64,000 bases of DNA, taken from contig CAVOXF010000004.1 of NCBI GenBank assembly GCA_963700375.1, positions 433,577 through 497,576 of the forward strand. The letters run 5' to 3'. The translations under genes and the position numbers were made by a program. Positions 9,526 through 17,682 of the stretch are shown piece after piece. The notes under the pieces are model-generated. The model saw nothing but the letters and a program-made list of their open reading frames with translations. It did no database searches and had not been told where the DNA came from. Origin of the DNA: JAHEEL01 sp963700375. GTDB taxonomy: Bacteria > Actinomycetota > Acidimicrobiia > Spongiisociales > UBA5794. The first letter of the stretch is position 1, and the number at the start of each line of letters is the position of its first letter.

Positions 9526-10905
9526 CTACTCGATCTCTTCGAACCTGGCTTGGAAGAACCTCAGGGAGTCCGGCTCGTACGTGAAGCGGAGGCCCCTGAT
9601 GTCGTTGGGGTGCTTGCAGACCTCGATGACGGATTCGGCGGTCACGTCCATATGCGACTGGGTGTATACCCGACGCGGGATCGTGAGGCGAACTAGTTCG
9701 AGGTTGGGCCGCCGATTCTCCCCCGTCTCCGGATCTCGACCTGCCGACACGATGCCGCGCTCCATGCCACGCACACCCGAATCCCGGTAGATCGCCGCGG
9801 TGAGCGCCTGCGCCGGGTAGTGATCCTGGGACATGTGGTGGAGGATCTTCGCCGCATCCAGGAACACCCCGTGGCCGCCGATCGGACGGACCAGGGGGAT
9901 ACCTTCATCGATCAGCTTCCGGCCGAGGTACTCGACCTGACCCACCCTGGCCCGCACATGATCGTCGGTAGCCACCATCTCCCGGATGCCCTCCGCGAGC
10001 GCCTCCATGTCGCGTCCGGACATGCCGCCGTAGGTGTGGAGGCCCTCGAAAGCAACCAGGAGCGCCCGCGCCTGGCGGGCAAGCTCCGGATCCCGCAGTG
10101 CCAGGAAGCCTCCGATGTTGACGAGGTTGTCCTTCTTGGACGAGACGGTCGCCCCGTCCGAATAGGAGGCAATCTCGCGAACGATCTCCGCGACCGAACG
10201 ATCGGCGTACCCGAGTTCGCGCTGCTGAATGAAGTAGGCGTTCTCGAGGGCTCGGGTGGCGTCGAGCATGACAAGGATGTCGTTGGCGCGGCAGTACTCG
10301 TAGACCTCGCGGAGGTTGGCCATCGACGCCGGTTGTCCGCCCGCCATGTTCACATTGGTCTCGAACGAAACATATGGAACCCGATCCGACCCGTACTCGT
10401 CGACAACGGCCCGGAGCTTGTCGAGATCCACGTTCCCTTTGAACGGGAACTCGCTCGCCGGATCGTGCGCCTCGTCGATGATCACGTCGACGAAGATCCC
10501 ACCGGCGTACTCCTGGTGGAACCGGGTCGTCGTGAAGTACATGTTGCCGGGGATGACGTCGCCGGGTTTGATCAGGATCTGGCTGAGGAGATGCTCGGCG
10601 CCTCTTCCCTGATGAGTCGGGATCAACTCCTCGTAGCCGTACACATCATGAACAGCGTCCACGAGCCGGTAGAAGCTCTCGGCTCCCGCGTACGACTCGT
10701 CCCCGATCATCATCGCCGACCACTGCCGGTCGGACATCGCCGACGTCCCGGAATCGGTGAGGAGGTCGATGTAGACATCGGCCGACTTGAGCAGGAACGT
10801 GTTGAACCCGGCTTCGTGGATCGCCCGCTCGCGGTCCTCGCGGGTCGTCATCGTGATCGGCTCGACCATCTTGATCTTCCAGGGTTCCGCCCAGCTTCGA
10901 TGCAT
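9526..10905 (-). CDS. tpl: Tyrosine phenol-lyase (beta-eliminating PLP enzyme)
   Basis: Cleaves L-tyrosine to phenol, pyruvate and ammonia; reversible. 459 residues, colinear with Citrobacter tyrosine phenol-lyase. The PLP lysine is in SSKKDNLVNIGGF (about 255). Two features favour tyrosine phenol-lyase over tryptophanase: MYFTTTRFHQE, with the Thr that contacts the phenol hydroxyl, and VRGMERGIVSAGRD, with the Arg that tryptophanase replaces by a hydrophobic residue. GAAAGGACC precedes the ATG at 10905. It is the second gene of an operon, 15 bp after the Cys/Met PLP enzyme. A role in tyrosine catabolism is likely. Confidence 0.88.
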   Translation of the reverse strand: MHRSWAEPWKIKMVEPITMTTREDRERAIHEAGFNTFLLKSADVYIDLLTDSGTSAMSDRQWSAMMIGDESYAGAESFYRLVDAVHDVYGYEELIPTHQGRGAEHLLSQILIKPGDVIPGNMYFTTTRFHQEYAGGIFVDVIIDEAHDPASEFPFKGNVDLDKLRAVVDEYGSDRVPYVSFETNVNMAGGQPASMANLREVYEYCRANDILVMLDATRALENAYFIQQRELGYADRSVAEIVREIASYSDGATVSSKKDNLVNIGGFLALRDPELARQARALLVAFEGLHTYGGMSGRDMEALAEGIREMVATDDHVRARVGQVEYLGRKLIDEGIPLVRPIGGHGVFLDAAKILHHMSQDHYPAQALTAAIYRDSGVRGMERGIVSAGRDPETGENRRPNLELVRLTIPRRVYTQSHMDVTAESVIEVCKHPNDIRGLRFTYEPDSLRFFQARFEEIE

Positions 10906-10920
10906 CGCGTGGTCCTTTCG

Positions 10921-12195
10921 TCAGATTGCGTCCAGCGCGTTGGAGATGTCGTGGATCAGATCGTCGGGGTTCTCGACTCCGATCGAGAAGCGCACAAGGG
11001 AGCCATTCACCCGTAGCTTCTTCTTCTCGTCGGCATCAACCCCGCTGTGGGTCATCGTGGCGGGATGCTCGACGAGCGTCTCGGTGCTCCCGAGGCTGAC
11101 GGCGAGATGGATGAGGCTGAGAGCGTCGATGAAGCGGAACGCCTCCTCCTCGCCGCCGTCGATCCAGAACGAGATCATCGCTCCCGGCCCCTCGGCCTGC
11201 TCCGTGTAGATGTCATAGCCGGGGTCGCCGTCGCGCAACAGCCCGAGGTAGCTGACCTCGACCACCTTGGGATGCGTCGCAAGGAATGCTGCGATCTTCT
11301 CGGCGGATGCGGTCTCGCGCCGCATCCGGAGGTCGAGTGTCTCGAGGCTGCGCATCATCAGCCAGGAGTTCATCGGCGTCGCCATGCTGCCGAGCACGGT
11401 CCGCATCCCGGCCACCTTTCCCATCAATGGGGCGTTCCCCAGCACGGCCCCGGCGATGAGATCGGAATGGCCGCCGATGTACTTGGTTGCCGAGTAGATG
11501 ACGAGGTCGGCGCCGTGCCGGAGCGGGTGCTGCCAGATCGGACCCAGGAAGGTGTTGTCGACGGCGACGGGAACGTGATCCCCCGGCGAAGCGTGCCGGT
11601 CGGCGAGGCGACGGGCCATGGCAATGCTGAACAGATCATTCGTGGGGTTGGCTGGCGTCTCCATGAGGATCGCGCCGAAGCGGCGGCCTTCGAGCGCGGC
11701 CTCGAGCAGTGCATCGACGTCGGCCTCAGACATCCCCGGCTCCCATTCGACGGAGTGGATACCGAACTCGGGAAGGAGGTCACGCACGAAATGGTCGGTG
11801 CCACCGTAGAGGGGCGCCGTGTGCAGCAACACATCGCCGGGCCGAACACTGGCAAGAACCGCCGTTGTGACCGCTGCCATACCTGACGCGAAGACGAGGC
11901 CCCGTTCGGCACCGTCCCATAGCGTGAGCCGGTGCTCGAGGATCTCCAGGTCGGGGTTGTTGAGCCGGCTGTAGATCAGGCCGAGCTTCTCCCCCGGTTC
12001 GGCATCAACCGCTCCCTCGGCGAGTTCGAAGAACCGCTTTCCTTCGGCGGCCGACTGAAACACGAAGGTCGACGTCTGGAATATCGGGCTCTTGATCGCA
12101 CCTTCCGACCATTCCGGCCGGTAGCCGTAGCTCATCACCAGGCTCTCGGGAGAGAGCTTCCGTCCTGCGATGCTGTCGTCGTACTCGTCCCGCAC
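10921..12195 (-). CDS. Cys/Met metabolism PLP enzyme (gamma-synthase/gamma-lyase family)
   Basis: 424 residues of the trans-sulfuration PLP family, which covers cystathionine gamma-synthase, cystathionine gamma-lyase and methionine gamma-lyase. Seen: SRLNNPDLEILEHRL, FASGMAAVTT, LLHTAPLYGGTDHF and the PLP lysine in SATKYIGGHSD. The active-site cysteine typical of methionine gamma-lyase (LYGC) is Gly here (LYGG), so that assignment is not secure. GTG start with GGAAGGGA upstream. First gene of a two-gene operon with tyrosine phenol-lyase, which suggests catabolic elimination chemistry rather than methionine biosynthesis, but this is inference. Confidence 0.83.
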   Translation of the reverse strand: MRDEYDDSIAGRKLSPESLVMSYGYRPEWSEGAIKSPIFQTSTFVFQSAAEGKRFFELAEGAVDAEPGEKLGLIYSRLNNPDLEILEHRLTLWDGAERGLVFASGMAAVTTAVLASVRPGDVLLHTAPLYGGTDHFVRDLLPEFGIHSVEWEPGMSEADVDALLEAALEGRRFGAILMETPANPTNDLFSIAMARRLADRHASPGDHVPVAVDNTFLGPIWQHPLRHGADLVIYSATKYIGGHSDLIAGAVLGNAPLMGKVAGMRTVLGSMATPMNSWLMMRSLETLDLRMRRETASAEKIAAFLATHPKVVEVSYLGLLRDGDPGYDIYTEQAEGPGAMISFWIDGGEEEAFRFIDALSLIHLAVSLGSTETLVEHPATMTHSGVDADEKKKLRVNGSLVRFSIGVENPDDLIHDISNALDAI

Positions 12196-12327
12196 CGTAC
12201 GTCCCTTCCGTGCGCTCTACGCCGATACGGGCTTGCCCCCGTACAGACGACTTATCCGCAGCCCCATTGTGGGGTATTCTCCTACAAGCGACCAGTGGCA
12301 CCGCAGGGAATTCGGGAGAACGTCGAT
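12196..12327. promoter_or_regulatory. Divergent control region between PLP-enzyme operon and Lrp-like gene
   Basis: 132 bp between divergent genes. It holds two small inverted repeats: TACGGG/CCCGTA (12226-12243, 6-nt loop) and CCCCA/TGGGG (12262-12274, 3-nt loop). TATTCT (12275-12280) could be a -10 for the Lrp-like gene. Divergent Lrp/AsnC regulators commonly bind such spacers to control the neighbouring catabolic operon; the exact operator is not established. Confidence 0.4.
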
Positions 12328-12796
12328 ATGTCAACCCTTGACCGCACGGATCACGCCATCATCGCCATCCTTCAGGAGAATGCGCGGCTCTCGAACAAGG
12401 AGTTGGCGGCCCGCGTCGGGATCGCCCCGTCGACGTGTTCGGAGCGGATGCGACGCCTCGAAGCAGAAGGCGTGTTCACGGGATTCCATGCGACGGTCGA
12501 TCCCACCGCGCTCGACATCGGCCTCCAGGCCATGATCGCCGTGCGTCTCCGCCGCCATGCCGCCGAAGAGGTCGATGCGTTCCGACAGCATGCGGCCAGA
12601 ATGTCTGAAGTGATCAAGCATCTCCCACGTGACCGGACCGAATGACTTTCTCGTCCACGTCGTCGTGCGGGACGCCGATCACCTGCGTGACCTCGCCGTC
12701 AGCGGCTTCACCACGATGCGAGAGGTCGACCACATCGAGACGGCGCTGATCTTCGAGCACATCGCGAAGGGGACGCTGCCTGATCTGACCGCGTAG
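12328..12796 (+). pseudogene. Lrp/AsnC-family regulator with a one-base frameshift
   Basis: The ATG frame gives MSTLDRTDHAIIAILQENAR and a clear AsnC-type helix-turn-helix (LSNKELAARVGIAPSTCSERMRRL), then the effector domain, but stops after 105 residues at 12643. Dropping one C from the CCC at 12624-12626 restores HVTGPNDFLVHVVVRDADHL and a normal C-terminus ending with the TAG at 12794, for about 155 residues, the usual family length. A strong hairpin covers that second stop, supporting it as the natural end. Likely the local regulator of the divergent PLP-enzyme operon. Could be a sequencing error in a C run or a recent loss of function. Confidence 0.8.
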
Positions 12797-12808
12797 CGGT
12801 CAGATCAG
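12780..12808. terminator. Perfect 13-bp hairpin between convergent lrp-like and response-regulator genes
   Basis: Arms CTGATCTGACCGC (12780-12792) and GCGGTCAGATCAG (12796-12808), loop GTA. It spans the natural stop of the Lrp-like gene and lies 24 bp past the stop of the response regulator on the other strand, so it probably terminates both. Confidence 0.75.
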
Positions 12809-12832
12809 TCGCCAGTTGCAAGTCGCCGGTCT

Positions 12833-13324
12833 TCAGCGGTCGTAGCCTCTGGCGGCGATGATGCCCATCAGCTTTGCGCCGTTCAGGACCGAGACATACG
12901 GCAGCAGATCTTCGACCCACCGCGCCACGTATTCCGTCAACTGTTCACGGACGACCGCCTGGAGGTCGGCTTCCTCCCAAGGCTTGGCGATGTAGTGATC
13001 GAGGTCGGCATCGTTGACCGCGCGGATGGTGTCTTCCAGACCGGCCTGACCGGTGACGAGCACCTTTCGGGCCGGTCTCGTCTGCTGGTCCTGATTGAGT
13101 TCAATGAGGAAATCCACGCCGTGGACACCCGGCAGCATGTGGTCACAGAGCACAAGCGCCGCCCGCTGGCCTGACTCGGCGAGGCTCTGCAGCGCGGCAC
13201 GTGCGTCGTCCACGTCCTCGGCCGCCTCTATCCGGAACTGGCCCTCAAAGGGGGCTATGTCGCGGATCAGGGCGTCGCGCACCTCCGGTTCGTCCTCAAC
13301 AATGAGGATCGCGAGCTCGGTCAT
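12833..13324 (-). CDS. Single-domain response regulator
   Basis: 163 residues. A receiver domain occupies about 1-125: acidic pair in IVEDEPE, phospho-acceptor Asp in LVLCDHMLPGVHGVDF, the conserved Thr in VLVTGQAG and the Lys in YIAKPWEE. After it come only about 40 residues (LTEYVARWVEDLLPYVSV), too short for a DNA-binding domain. The start ATG overlaps the stop of the histidine kinase (ATGA). Output is therefore probably through protein contact or phosphotransfer, not direct DNA binding. Third gene of the DASS - kinase - regulator operon. Confidence 0.85.
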   Translation of the reverse strand: MTELAILIVEDEPEVRDALIRDIAPFEGQFRIEAAEDVDDARAALQSLAESGQRAALVLCDHMLPGVHGVDFLIELNQDQQTRPARKVLVTGQAGLEDTIRAVNDADLDHYIAKPWEEADLQAVVREQLTEYVARWVEDLLPYVSVLNGAKLMGIIAARGYDR

Positions 13325-14802
13325 GTCACTCCTCCGGAATGCTCTGGTTGTGTTGTTGGGAGAGTCACGGTGAAGCAGGTCCGGCCCGGCTGTGACTCGA
13401 CTTCGATCGTCCCGTCGTGTTGAGCGACGATGTCCTGACAGATGCGGAGGCCGAGGCCGAGGCCGAACTCGACGCGACCCTCGCGGGTCGTGAATCGGAG
13501 ATCGAAGACCTTGGCGAGATGTTCGGCTGCGATACCCGGCCCCGAGTCGATCACCTGAACACGAACCTTCTCCGGCCAAGGGGAGTCGGTGCGGATCGTC
13601 AACGAACCTGATCCATCGAGCGCCTGGAGGGCGTTTACGATCAGGTTCGTCCACACCTGATTGAGCTTGCCCGGGTACCCCTCGATCGGCGGCAGTTCGC
13701 CATACTCCCGTTCGACGGTGACGCCATGCGAGCGGTGACCGAGAAGCACGAGTGTGTCCTCGAGCCCGTGGTTCAGATCGATGTCCGTGCTCAGTTCCTG
13801 CCCCGACCTGGCGTAGGTGCGGAGGCTCCCGACCAGATCGGCGATCCGCCCGGCCGAAGAGCCGATATTGCGGAGCGCGAGGCCAAGGTCGTAGAAGCGT
13901 TCGATGTCGTCGAGTTGGGCGCCCAGAGCTTCTGGTTCGAGTCCGCCGAAGCGGTCCCGGTACTCGTCGGCGGAAGCGACACCAACCTTGACAAGCCGAC
14001 GGGCGATCCCGGATTCGAGGCCTGCCTTCTCGAGTTCGCCTCTGCGCCGACGTTCCTCAGCTGTCGGCAGCGGGCGGCTGTCGATCCCGACGTGGAGATA
14101 CTCGGCGGCTGCGTCGTTCGCGTGGCGTTCAGCGAGCAGGCTCTCGACATCCTCCTCGAGGAAGTCGACGGCCCTGACGATCGCTGCGACGGGATTGTTC
14201 AACTCGTGGCCGATCCCGGCGGCGAGTTCGCCGAGTGTCGCGAGCTTCTCGGACTCCACGAGTTGGGTCTGCGTCGCCGCGAGTTCCTCCAGCGTCGCTC
14301 GGAGCCGATCGCGTTCGGATTCCAGTGTCGAGTTCAGGTCGTCGATCTCGTTGTGCTGCTCGACGGCGCGAATGGCCCGCCTGGCAAATGACCGAAGGAG
14401 AACCGTGGTGAAGTGACCGGCGAGTTGCGGGCTCGACGTCAATGCGCGGTTCAGGTCTGCATAGGAGACCGGGATCGCGGTGACCTCGGTCTCGGCGATG
14501 ACGTCGAAGAACGCCGACGTTCCGAGCGTCAGGGCGATCAGCCCGACGATCCGGCCGGCCGTACGGATGTGGTACGTCTTCCGTCCGCCGTCTGTGGTGC
14601 GGGAGAGCCGGACCTTGCCGTCGGTGATGATGATGATCTCGGCGAGGTCCCGGTTCTCCCGGACGATCAGGTCGCCGGCGGCGAACAACCGGCGTGCCGG
14701 GTGATCGAGCACCCGATCGATCTCCGCGATCAATGCCTCTTCGACGCGCTTGTCGGAGAGGGATCGGTCAGAGATGAATGTGGCTGCTGCGTCGCCGGTC
14801 AT
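13321..14802 (-). CDS. Histidine kinase with N-terminal cyclic-nucleotide-binding-like domain
   Basis: 493 residues, no transmembrane segment. A cNMP-binding/CRP-like beta-roll lies at about 35-150 (LFAAGDLIVRENRDLAEIII, TDGKVRLSR), then a coiled linker, the H-box LGELAAGIGHELNNPVAAI (about 218), a long helical insertion, and an HATPase domain with NLIVNALQAL, DSGPGIAAEHL and the G2 box FGLGLGL. Probably a soluble sensor that autophosphorylates in response to a ligand bound by the beta-roll and passes phosphate to the adjacent receiver protein. It overlaps both operon neighbours by 4 nt. The longer upstream frame to 15357 is antisense to the transporter and not real. Confidence 0.88.
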   Translation of the reverse strand: MTGDAAATFISDRSLSDKRVEEALIAEIDRVLDHPARRLFAAGDLIVRENRDLAEIIIITDGKVRLSRTTDGGRKTYHIRTAGRIVGLIALTLGTSAFFDVIAETEVTAIPVSYADLNRALTSSPQLAGHFTTVLLRSFARRAIRAVEQHNEIDDLNSTLESERDRLRATLEELAATQTQLVESEKLATLGELAAGIGHELNNPVAAIVRAVDFLEEDVESLLAERHANDAAAEYLHVGIDSRPLPTAEERRRRGELEKAGLESGIARRLVKVGVASADEYRDRFGGLEPEALGAQLDDIERFYDLGLALRNIGSSAGRIADLVGSLRTYARSGQELSTDIDLNHGLEDTLVLLGHRSHGVTVEREYGELPPIEGYPGKLNQVWTNLIVNALQALDGSGSLTIRTDSPWPEKVRVQVIDSGPGIAAEHLAKVFDLRFTTREGRVEFGLGLGLRICQDIVAQHDGTIEVESQPGRTCFTVTLPTTQPEHSGGVT

Positions 14803-16208
14803 GTCACCCCCAGGATGCTCCAGATCGGGGGTGCGATCAGGAAGAAGAGCAGCAGCGACACAACTCCGACGGCAATACCCACCGTCGCCATGTTCTTCGT
14901 GGTCACGGCGCCGGTGCTGTATGCGATCGCGTTCGGTGGCGTGCTCACCGGGAGGGCCATCGCGGACGAAGCCGCGATCGCGATGAAGAACGCCACCAGA
15001 GTCGGGCTCAATCCGAGGCCGCCCGAGATCGCCAGGCTCAACCCGATCGGCATGAGCAGGTTGGTTGCGGCGCTGTTGGAGATGACGGTGCTCAGTGCGA
15101 CGGTGATGAGTGCGAGGACGAGGATGATCATGCCGGGATCGATTGCGTCCCAGTTGATGCGGCTGACGAGCCAAGCGTCCAGGCCCGAGGTCCCAACCCC
15201 GATTCCGAGGGCGATGCCGCCGGCGACGAGCCAGAGGACGTTCCACTGGATGGATTGCATGTCGCGGGTCGTGAAGACCCTCGTCGACAGGAGTATCACC
15301 ACCGGGAGGAATCCGACGATGGTGGAACTGATCCCGTGGATCGGTTCGGTGAGCCACAACAGGACCGTTACGGCGAACGTCACATAGAAGATCATCGCCG
15401 GCCCGGACCGATCGAAGGCGGCATCGATATTGATGTCGATCCGGTCCGAACTACCGCGATAGAACCGACCGAGGAGCCACCAGGCACCGAAGAGCAGGAC
15501 CAGCATGATCGGCACCGCAACGATCATCCACTGGAGAAAGCTCACGCTGTACCCGCTGTCGGCGAGGGATCCCACCGCGATGGCGTTTGGTGGAGTGCCC
15601 ACCGGCGTACCCATGCCACCGATATTGGCCGCGATCGGAATCGAGAGGGCCAGACCGGTCTTCAGCTTGTCTCCGGCCGGCAGTCCGGCGACGACGGGAA
15701 TCACGACCGCCATCAGCGTTGCGGTCGTTGCCGTATTCGACATGAACATCGACAACCCGGCCGTGATCACCATGAGACCGAGCATGATCAACCGCGGCGA
15801 CGTTCCGAAGGGCCTCAGCATCACCTTCGCGAGGTACTTGTCGAAGTTGAACTTCGCGGCGGATTCTGCGATGAAGAACCCACCGAGGAAGAGCATGATC
15901 ACGGGATTCGCAAAGGCGGCGAAGAAGGTCGAGTACGAAGGCGCGTCGGGTATCGACTCGCTCCCGAACGCCTTGTCGCTGATCATCAGGATCTCGAGCA
16001 GCACGATGAGCGCGGCGGTTGCATGGAGCGGGATCGCTTCGGTCACCCACAGCACGATGGCCATGAGGAAGATCCCGAACATTCGCGAGCCAACGTCGCT
16101 GAGGCCCGGGAACTGCACGAACCACGGCAGTACCAACGCAATGACGGCGACGCCGATGCCGATGGGTCTGGTCGCGCTCGTGACCGAACGTTGTGCGAGT
16201 GTGGTCAT
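14799..16208 (-). CDS. DASS/SLC13-type anion:Na+ symporter
   Basis: 469 residues with about 11-13 TM helices, inner membrane. The SNT-type substrate and sodium site motifs appear twice: MFMSNTATTATLMAVVIPVV and TVISNSAATNLLMPI, with PVGTPPNAIAVG and PVSTPPNAIAYSTG. These fit dicarboxylate or sulfate symporters of the divalent anion:Na+ family. First gene of an operon with a soluble histidine kinase and a receiver protein, all linked by 4-nt overlaps, which suggests transport and signalling are linked. Exact anion unknown. Confidence 0.9.
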   Translation of the reverse strand: MTTLAQRSVTSATRPIGIGVAVIALVLPWFVQFPGLSDVGSRMFGIFLMAIVLWVTEAIPLHATAALIVLLEILMISDKAFGSESIPDAPSYSTFFAAFANPVIMLFLGGFFIAESAAKFNFDKYLAKVMLRPFGTSPRLIMLGLMVITAGLSMFMSNTATTATLMAVVIPVVAGLPAGDKLKTGLALSIPIAANIGGMGTPVGTPPNAIAVGSLADSGYSVSFLQWMIVAVPIMLVLLFGAWWLLGRFYRGSSDRIDINIDAAFDRSGPAMIFYVTFAVTVLLWLTEPIHGISSTIVGFLPVVILLSTRVFTTRDMQSIQWNVLWLVAGGIALGIGVGTSGLDAWLVSRINWDAIDPGMIILVLALITVALSTVISNSAATNLLMPIGLSLAISGGLGLSPTLVAFFIAIAASSAMALPVSTPPNAIAYSTGAVTTKNMATVGIAVGVVSLLLFFLIAPPIWSILGVT

Positions 16209-16425
16209 GCGAGGAGGGCTCCTGAGGCTGCAGCCGGATGCTAGGAGGCCGGCGAGGCAAGGCGTTCTTTCGGCCGTCGCCTACGTCGGGGCAGGCCTCA
16301 TCTCCAGCGTTCGATCGCCCAGAGCCCCTCCTGCGTCGTCGCTGACGGTCCTCCGCGTCCCCCAACCCTGCGGGAGGGAGGACGAGGTTTCCGCGCTCCG
16401 AACCGTAATGCGCGAGACTTGGGGC

Positions 16426-17682
16426 ATGAACGGAACCGACCTCGCACTCTTGCTGGTTCTCGGAGGACTCTTGATCGCGGCGTTTGTGCTCGGTGCTTCC
16501 GAAGCCGCCTTGCTCCGGGTTCAGCGGGTTCGAGTCGAGGTCGCGGCAACCGACGGCGATCGGCGCTCGGCACGCCTCCTCCAGCTTCTCGACGATCTGC
16601 CGAGGGTGCTCAACACCGTGCTTCTGGTCGTGCTCCTCGTGCAGATCGGAGCCGCGACGGTTACCGGCATGCTCTCGGGACGGCATTTCGGAAACGTCGG
16701 CGTGACGATGGCCTCGATCGCGTTGACGGTCGTGCTGTTCGTGTACGCAGAGGCGATCCCGAAGACGTACGCGGTCCGGCACCCGTACCAGGTAGCACGA
16801 GCGACGACCCCGATCCTTGCGGCCCTGGCGTGGCTGCTCCGTCCGATCGTGACGGGCCTCGTCTGGTTTGCGGACCTTCAAGCGCCGGGGTCGGGCATCG
16901 CCGCCGCGGCCACCGTCACGGAGGATGAACTCCGACGCCTCGCATCGCACGCCGCGGTCGAGGGTTCGATCGACGAGACCGACCGTGAGTTGATGGAGCG
17001 CGCGTTCGAGATGGGCGACCGAACCGTTGAAGAGATCCTCACTCCGAGAACGGAGGTCGTCGGAGTTCGCGTCGACACCACGATCGCTGAAGCCCTCGAG
17101 ATCGCGATCCACAGCGGGCATCGCAGGCTCCCGATCTACGAAGGAGACCTCGACGATGTTCGGGGCGTGGTGCGCCTCCAGGACCTCGCCGCGGCCATCA
17201 TGCGCTCCCCCGATGCCGCCGTGACATCGGTCGCGACGACGGAACTCGCGGTGCCGGAGACCAAGCGCGTCGTCGACCTGCTGGCCGAGATGCAAGCAGC
17301 CGGCGTTCACTTCGCCCTGGCGGTCGACGAGCATGGCGGCACGGCCGGCATCGTCACGATCGAAGACGTGGTCGGAGAACTCGTTGGTCGGGTGTCGGAC
17401 GAGGGTGAGAACCTCCGACCGCTCATCAGGTCCATCGGCCGCAACCGATGGCGAGTCGATGCAGCTGCCGACGTGGACGACCTGAGCGCCGTAACCGGCG
17501 TTGCTCTGCCGGAGGGCGACTGGCACACGGTGGGCGGCATGGTGATTGGCACGGCCGGCCGCATCCCGAGCGTCGGCGAGGTGTTCGCCTTCGACGGCCT
17601 TTCGCTGCGGATCGTCGCCGCCGCGCCTCAGCGGGTCGCCGTCCTCGAAGCCGTGCTCGCCGGTGCGTCGTCGCCCAATTGA
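16426..17682 (+). CDS. CNNM/CorC-family membrane protein with CBS domains
   Basis: 418 residues. An N-terminal CNNM (DUF21) membrane domain with about four TM segments (LALLLVLGGLLIAAFVLGAS onward, including FVYAEAIPKTYAVRHP), then a CBS pair (MTPRTEVVG-like ILTPRTEVVGVRVDTT and VDEHGGTAGIVTIEDVVGELVG) and a C-terminal CorC/HlyC domain. Members are linked to magnesium or cobalt efflux, sometimes labelled hemolysins. ATG 16426 is used; another ATG at 16408 is possible. Its last 55 bp overlap the convergent YyaL-like gene. Confidence 0.88.
   Translation: MNGTDLALLLVLGGLLIAAFVLGASEAALLRVQRVRVEVAATDGDRRSARLLQLLDDLPRVLNTVLLVVLLVQIGAATVTGMLSGRHFGNVGVTMASIALTVVLFVYAEAIPKTYAVRHPYQVARATTPILAALAWLLRPIVTGLVWFADLQAPGSGIAAAATVTEDELRRLASHAAVEGSIDETDRELMERAFEMGDRTVEEILTPRTEVVGVRVDTTIAEALEIAIHSGHRRLPIYEGDLDDVRGVVRLQDLAAAIMRSPDAAVTSVATTELAVPETKRVVDLLAEMQAAGVHFALAVDEHGGTAGIVTIEDVVGELVGRVSDEGENLRPLIRSIGRNRWRVDAAADVDDLSAVTGVALPEGDWHTVGGMVIGTAGRIPSVGEVFAFDGLSLRIVAAAPQRVAVLEAVLAGASSPN

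Noticed and set aside
13654..15357. Long in-frame upstream extensions of the histidine kinase and of other genes
   Set aside because: They are antisense to strongly supported genes (the DASS transporter), have low-complexity Arg/His/Pro content and begin long before the conserved domain starts.
16488..16928. Plus-strand alternative frames inside the CNNM/CorC gene
   Set aside because: Arg-rich shadow frames with no domain, overlapping a well-supported gene.
15451..17526. 691-aa minus-strand open frame
   Set aside because: Shadow of the CNNM/CorC and DASS genes; high-GC DNA keeps antisense frames open. No recognisable domain.
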